A DNA stretch of 8,847 nt. Origin: an uncultured Pseudomonas sp. (GTDB taxonomy: Bacteria; Pseudomonadota; Gammaproteobacteria; Pseudomonadales; Pseudomonadaceae). Shown in pieces: positions 5,404 to 8,847 of the stretch. Position 1 is the stretch's first letter. Every line of letters starts with the position of its first letter. Position numbers and translations under genes: made by a program. The notes under the pieces were generated by a model. It did no database searches, was not told the DNA's origin, and saw nothing but the letters and a program-made list of their open reading frames with translations. Location: assembly GCF_946885885.1 (NCBI RefSeq), contig NZ_CAMPHN010000175.1, positions 1 to 8,847 on the forward strand, read 5' to 3'.

Positions 5404-6170
5404 CCGGCCTCCGTCGTCCGCCCGCGCTCGCCACGCCGCAAGAAACGCTGCACCTTATCCGGCGCATCGCTGAGCAACTGCTGCACGGAGCCGAGGGCGA
5501 TCTGCGTGCGGGCCTCGGCGTCTAAAAATAAGCAGGTATCGGCGACCGCATGGATACTCGGCAATTCATGGGTCACCAACACGATGCTCGCCCCCAGGCT
5601 GTCGCGCAACTGCAGGATCAGTTCGTCCAAGGCCAGGGAACTGATCGGGTCGAGGCCCGCCGAGGGCTCGTCGAAGAACAACACCTGCGGATCGAGCGCC
5701 AGCGCCCGGGCCAATGCGGCGCGCTTGCGCATGCCGCCGGACAACTGCGCGGGGTAGAGTTCGTCGCAACCGGCCAGGCCGACCAGCCCAAGTTTCAGCG
5801 CCGCCAGCTCGTTCAGCTCGGCCTCGCGCAGCATCGGCCGGTAAGCCGCCAGAGGCAGGCAGATATTCTCGCGCAGGGTCATCGCCCCCCATAAGGCGCC
5901 ATTCTGGTAGAGCACGCCGAAATGCTGTTGCAACGCCGCGCGGCTGTCCTCGTCGTGCGCCCAGAAGTCTTCGCCATCGAACAGTACCCGCCCGGCCAAC
6001 GGCGCCTGCAAACCGATCAGGTGACGCAATAGCGTGCTCTTGCCGCAACCGCTGCCGCCCATGATGACGAAGATCTCGCCGCGACGGATGGCGAAATTCA
6101 GGTCACGCTGAATCACCAGCTTGCCATAGCCGGCGCTGAGACCTTCGGCGACCAAGATCGCTTCGCTCAT
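5400..6170 (-). CDS. MlaF-like ABC transporter ATP-binding protein
   Basis: This is a 256-residue cytoplasmic ATPase that would power the MCE lipid transporter by driving the MlaE-like permease. All ABC motifs are intact: Walker A GGSGCGKST at 38-46, Q-loop Gln89 in LYQNGALW, signature LSGGMRKR at 143-150, Walker B VLFFDEPS at 163-170 with catalytic Glu168, D-loop SAGLDP at 170-175, and H-loop His201. GGSGCGKST together with YQNGALW and LSGGMRKRAALARA is characteristic of the MlaF/Ttg2A branch. The start ATG at 6170 is one base after the permease stop, and its 3' end overlaps the MCE gene, so the three are one transcription unit. The C-terminus lacks the long extension that E. coli MlaF uses in dimer contacts with MlaB; this fits a STAS domain being supplied by the permease here, though I infer that. 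Confidence 0.95.
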   Translation of the reverse strand: MSEAILVAEGLSAGYGKLVIQRDLNFAIRRGEIFVIMGGSGCGKSTLLRHLIGLQAPLAGRVLFDGEDFWAHDEDSRAALQQHFGVLYQNGALWGAMTLRENICLPLAAYRPMLREAELNELAALKLGLVGLAGCDELYPAQLSGGMRKRAALARALALDPQVLFFDEPSAGLDPISSLALDELILQLRDSLGASIVLVTHELPSIHAVADTCLFLDAEARTQIALGSVQQLLSDAPDKVQRFLRRGERGRTTEAG

Positions 6171-6171
6171 C

Positions 6172-7302
6172 TCAGATCCCCAGGCGGGTGAATATCAGGG
6201 TGATCAACGCATCGCTCACCACCAGCGCCACCAGGATACTGACCACCGCGCCCGTGGCGGCCTGACCGACGGCCTGGGCGTTGCGGCCGCTGATCAAACC
6301 GTAATAGCAGCCGATCAAACCGATCAATACGGCGAACACCAGGCTCTTGAAAATCCCCACGAAAAAATCGGTCAGGTTAAGCATTTCCATGCTTTGCGAC
6401 AGATACAGCGCTGCGGAGATATCGAACAGCCCGGAGCCGATGATAAAGCCGCCGAGGATGCCCAGGGCGTCAGCGAATACGCAGAGCAACGGCATGCTCA
6501 CCAACAGCGCGAGCACACGCGGCAACACCAGGAACTCCAGCGGCGGGAAGCCGAAGGTCTTCAACGCGTCGATCTCTTCGTTGGCCTGCATGCTGCCAAG
6601 TTCGGCGGCATAGGCGGCGCCGGTGCGCCCGGCCATGATCACCGCGGTCATCAAGGCGCCCATTTCGCGGGTCATGCCAATGGCCACCATATTGGCGATA
6701 TACAGCTGGGCGCCGAAGGCTTCGAGCTGGGCCGCGCCGACGAACGCGAGAATCAAGCCCACCAGGGTGGCGATCAGCGCGACTATCGGCAAAGCGCCGG
6801 GCCCGCATTGCTGCAAGGCCAGCCAGAAGTCGCCAGCGCGCATGCGCCCTCGCCCGCTCAGTTGCCGCCCCAGCGCCAACACCACTTCGCCGAGAAAGCT
6901 ACAGGCCCTGCCGATAGCCGCCAACACGGCGAGCGCCAGTAGGCCCAGGCGCGACACCGGACCGAAACGCAGCGACGCCTCGCCCCGCACCTGGGTGGAG
7001 GGCGTCGCGGCCATTTGCAGCATCCGCGCCGCGCCGTCGGGCAGGTTCTGCCAGCTCAGTTCGATGCCTGTGGCGTCGGCCAAACGCTGCAACCGACGCA
7101 GCAGCGCCAGCAGGCTGCTATCCCAGGCCGTGACCGCCACGTCCACCGGCAGTTGCGCCGGCAGGTCGCGCTGGCTACGCCACACGGCGTCGAGGTCGGG
7201 CTTGCCGACATCCAGCAGCCAGGCACCGCCCACGTTCAGGCGCAGCTGCTGACTGCCCTGTCCCGACCATTGCAGGCTGGCCTGCTGCCTCTTATCGTTC
7301 AT
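6172..7302 (-). CDS. MlaE-family permease with N-terminal STAS domain
   Basis: This is a 376-residue inner-membrane permease of the MCE transporter. Residues about 10-95 form a STAS-like, MlaB-type domain, with DSSLLALLRRL at 61-71 resembling the MlaB helix start (DTAGLALL around its functional Thr). The MlaE domain (about 118-376) has several hydrophobic segments (about 120-145, 170-192, 255-290, 315-337, 347-372). It also has the family signature around 211-247: TREMGALMTAVIMAGRTGAA, then ELGSMQANEEIDAL. GRNAQAVGQA sits at 339-348. An open frame extends upstream to 7392 but would overlap the end of parC. The ATG at 7302 is chosen because AAGGAGG lies just before it and the next residues start the STAS domain. 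It is the first gene of the operon, 55 nt after parC, and its stop is one base from the ATPase start. STAS-MlaE fusions are known in MCE systems. Confidence 0.93.
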   Translation of the reverse strand: MNDKRQQASLQWSGQGSQQLRLNVGGAWLLDVGKPDLDAVWRSQRDLPAQLPVDVAVTAWDSSLLALLRRLQRLADATGIELSWQNLPDGAARMLQMAATPSTQVRGEASLRFGPVSRLGLLALAVLAAIGRACSFLGEVVLALGRQLSGRGRMRAGDFWLALQQCGPGALPIVALIATLVGLILAFVGAAQLEAFGAQLYIANMVAIGMTREMGALMTAVIMAGRTGAAYAAELGSMQANEEIDALKTFGFPPLEFLVLPRVLALLVSMPLLCVFADALGILGGFIIGSGLFDISAALYLSQSMEMLNLTDFFVGIFKSLVFAVLIGLIGCYYGLISGRNAQAVGQAATGAVVSILVALVVSDALITLIFTRLGI

Positions 7303-7306
7303 TCGG

Positions 7307-7313
7307 CCTCCTT
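7307..7313 (-). promoter_or_regulatory. Strong ribosome binding site of the MlaE-like gene
   Basis: On the minus strand AAGGAGG is a full Shine-Dalgarno match, 4 nt before ATG at 7302-7300. It rules out the longer upstream frame. The block GGAGGCCG[A/G]ATG is repeated before the MCE gene at 5403. The site immediately abuts the hairpin repeat at 7315-7362. Confidence 0.8.
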
Positions 7314-7314
7314 G

Positions 7315-7362
7315 TAGCAGGCCAATTGAAAAACCACCCGGGCCTTTCAACGGCCTGTTAGC
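7315..7362. repeat. Minimal copy of the repeat: two facing terminal ends forming a hairpin
   Basis: TAGCAGGCCAATTGAAAAAC (7315-7334) is the left terminal repeat of the 3455-3716 element with small changes. Its partner, read as the complement of 7345-7360, TAACAGGCCGTTGAAA, is the same terminus facing it. Only about ten bases separate them. On the minus strand they form a stem of CAGGCC plus TTGAAA with complementary partners. There is no T tract after it, so it is not a textbook terminator, but it may act as an attenuator or RNA-stability hairpin between parC and the MCE operon. It fills almost the whole 55-base gap, and its right end contains the parC TAA. Confidence 0.7.
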
Positions 7363-8847
7363 CGAGCGTCTCCACCAACAGCGCGTCGACACGCTGGAAG
7401 CCGCGCGGCAACTTGTTGCCGCGACGCCCGCGCTCGCCCTTGTAATGTTCCAGATCGTCGGCCTTGAGCGACAGGGTACGCTTACCCGCCTGCAATACCA
7501 GGGTCGCGCCCACCGGCAGCACGGCCAAGTCGGTCAGGTACTCCTCGCGGCTGGCGACCCGCTCGCCAGGAATGCCGATGATCTTGTTGCCTTTGCCTTT
7601 CCCCAGTTGCGGCAAATCGCGCACAGGGAACAGCAGCAGGCGCCCCTCGGTGGTGACGGCGGCCAACCAATCCTCTTCGCGGTTGGCCAGCGGCTTGGGC
7701 GGCACCACCAAAGCGCCGTTGGGCAGGCTGAGCAGGGTCTTGCCGGCCTTGTTCTTGGCTTGCAGGTCTTCGCCCTTGACCACGAAACCGTAACCGGCGT
7801 CGGAAGCGATCACATAGAGGGCATTGTCGTCCGGCAACAGCACGCACTCGAAGCTCGCCCCCGGCGGCGGTTGCAGGCGGCCGGTCAAGGGTTCGCCCTG
7901 GCCCCGCGCCGAAGGCAGCGAGTGGGCGGGCAGCGAATAGCTGCGCCCGGTCGAGTCGATAAACACCGCATATTGGTTGGAACGCCCTGGAGCTGCGACC
8001 TTGAAGCCGTCGCCGGCCTTGTACGACAGGCCGGTGGCATCGATATCGTGACCCTTGGCGCAGCGTACCCAGCCCTTCTCGGACACCACCACCGTGACCG
8101 GCTCGGTCGGCAGTAGCTCGGTTTCCGACAGGGCGCGGGCTTCGGCGCGGGCGACGATCGGCGAACGGCGGTCGTCGCCATAGGTCTCGGCGTCCTTGAT
8201 GATTTCGTCGCGCACCAACCGCTTCAGCTTGGCTTCGCTACCGAGCAGGCTTTGCAACTTGGCGCGTTCCTTGGCCAGGGCTTCCTGCTCGCCGCGGATC
8301 TGCATTTCTTCCAGCCGCGCCAATTGGCGCAGGCGGGTTTCCAGAATGTATTCGGCCTGCACGTCGGTGAGCCCGAAGCGCGCCATCAGCACCGGCTTGG
8401 GCTGATCTTCGGTGCGGATGATATGGATCACTTCATCCAAATTGAGGAAGGCGATCAAGCGGCCTTCCAACAAATGCAGGCGATGCTCGACCTTGTCCAG
8501 GCGGAACTGCAGACGCCGGCGCACGGTGCCGACGCGGTACTCCAGCCATTCGCGCAGCATCTGCCGCAGGTTTTTCACCTGGGGCTTGCCGTCGAGGCCG
8601 ATGACATTGGTGTTGACCCGGTAGCTGGATTCCAGCTCGGTGGTGGCGAACAGGTGCTGCATCAGCTCTTCGGCATCGACCCGGTTCGAGCGCGGGATGA
8701 TCACGATGCGGCACGGGTGCTCGTGGTCCGATTCGTCGCGCAGGTCGGCGACCATCGGCAACTTCTTCGCCTGCATCTGCCCAGCGATCTGTTCCAGCAC
8801 CTTGGAGCCGGAGACCTGATGGGGCAGCGCGGTGACCACGATATCGC
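7358..8847 (-). CDS. parC: DNA topoisomerase IV subunit A, C-terminal part (cut by window edge)
   Basis: ParC cuts and rejoins DNA in topoisomerase IV, which with ParE decatenates daughter chromosomes. About 495 residues are visible, entering in frame from the right edge ([16 protein letters not shown]). The N-terminal part with the catalytic Tyr and the quinolone-resistance region lies outside the window. Residues about 30-225 from the GTG at 8839 cover the end of the breakage-reunion core and its coiled coil: [46 protein letters not shown]. Residues about 246-493 form the C-terminal beta-pinwheel ([31 protein letters not shown]) and end ALLVETLG. The degenerate pinwheel without a clear GyrA box fits ParC rather than GyrA. 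The stop TAA (7360-7358) lies in the hairpin repeat. The MCE operon follows 55 nt downstream, so partial co-transcription is possible. Confidence 0.95.
   Translation of the reverse strand, partial: DIVVTALPHQVSGSKVLEQIAGQMQAKKLPMVADLRDESDHEHPCRIVIIPRSNRVDAEELMQHLFATTELESSYRVNTNVIGLDGKPQVKNLRQMLREWLEYRVGTVRRRLQFRLDKVEHRLHLLEGRLIAFLNLDEVIHIIRTEDQPKPVLMARFGLTDVQAEYILETRLRQLARLEEMQIRGEQEALAKERAKLQSLLGSEAKLKRLVRDEIIKDAETYGDDRRSPIVARAEARALSETELLPTEPVTVVVSEKGWVRCAKGHDIDATGLSYKAGDGFKVAAPGRSNQYAVFIDSTGRSYSLPAHSLPSARGQGEPLTGRLQPPPGASFECVLLPDDNALYVIASDAGYGFVVKGEDLQAKNKAGKTLLSLPNGALVVPPKPLANREEDWLAAVTTEGRLLLFPVRDLPQLGKGKGNKIIGIPGERVASREEYLTDLAVLPVGATLVLQAGKRTLSLKADDLEHYKGERGRRGNKLPRGFQRVDALLVETLG

Noticed and set aside
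6394..6942. 182-codon plus-strand open frame inside the permease
   Set aside because: His/Gln/Gly-rich reverse frame of a conserved MlaE domain; no protein-like motifs.
7303..7392. Longer version of the permease starting inside parC
   Set aside because: The extra 30 residues are unlike the family, and the full AAGGAGG sits before ATG at 7302.
7445..8116. 223-codon plus-strand open frame inside parC
   Set aside because: It is antisense to well-conserved ParC sequence and has Gly/His/Gln-rich composition typical of shadow frames.

Overview
This 8,847-base window is high-GC gammaproteobacterial DNA with the codon bias and gene neighbourhood of Pseudomonas. The organism call rests on protein similarity recognised by eye (SerB, ParC, and an AhpA/YtjB-family membrane protein next to serB) and on remembered gene order. 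In P. aeruginosa the order is fimX, serB, an AhpA/YtjB-like gene, then parC a little further on. No database search was possible.

Layout, left to right. Bases 1-54 hold the last 17 codons of a plus-strand gene, possibly a FimX-type EAL protein. Bases 140-305 are an inverted pair of REP-like bulged hairpins. A bidirectional terminator (345-372) separates that side from serB, which runs on the minus strand (385-1599). A 235-base divergent promoter region (1600-1834) carries a clear sigma-70 promoter for the plus-strand AhpA/YtjB-like gene (1835-3337). That protein is much longer than the remembered E. coli YtjB because of an acidic linker and a C-terminal domain that looks like a degenerate nucleotidyl cyclase. 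A 262-base repeat with terminal inverted repeats (3455-3716) fills the space up to a convergent minus-strand block.

The minus-strand block reads, in transcription order: the C-terminal two thirds of parC (from 8847 down to 7358), then a tight four-gene MCE lipid-transport operon. The operon encodes a STAS-MlaE permease (7302-6172), an MlaF-like ATPase (6170-5400), an MlaD-like MCE protein with a long helical tail (5403-4456) and a PqiC-like outer-membrane lipoprotein (4421-3714). Gene junctions are 1 nt apart, a 4-nt overlap, and 34 nt apart. Together these could form an inner-membrane ABC motor with a periplasm-spanning MCE conduit that docks on a lipoprotein at the outer membrane. There is no MlaC-like shuttle and no separate MlaB in this operon, so it mixes Mla and Pqi features.

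The most unexpected signal is a dispersed repeat family. The full-length copy at 3455-3716, a deleted remnant in the serB/AhpA promoter region (about 1693-1765), and a minimal end-to-end copy between parC and the MCE operon (7315-7362) share sequence. In two of the three places the repeat end overlaps the stop codon of a gene. The rest of the window is ordinary core-genome content; I found no RNA genes, CRISPR array, integrase or intact transposase.
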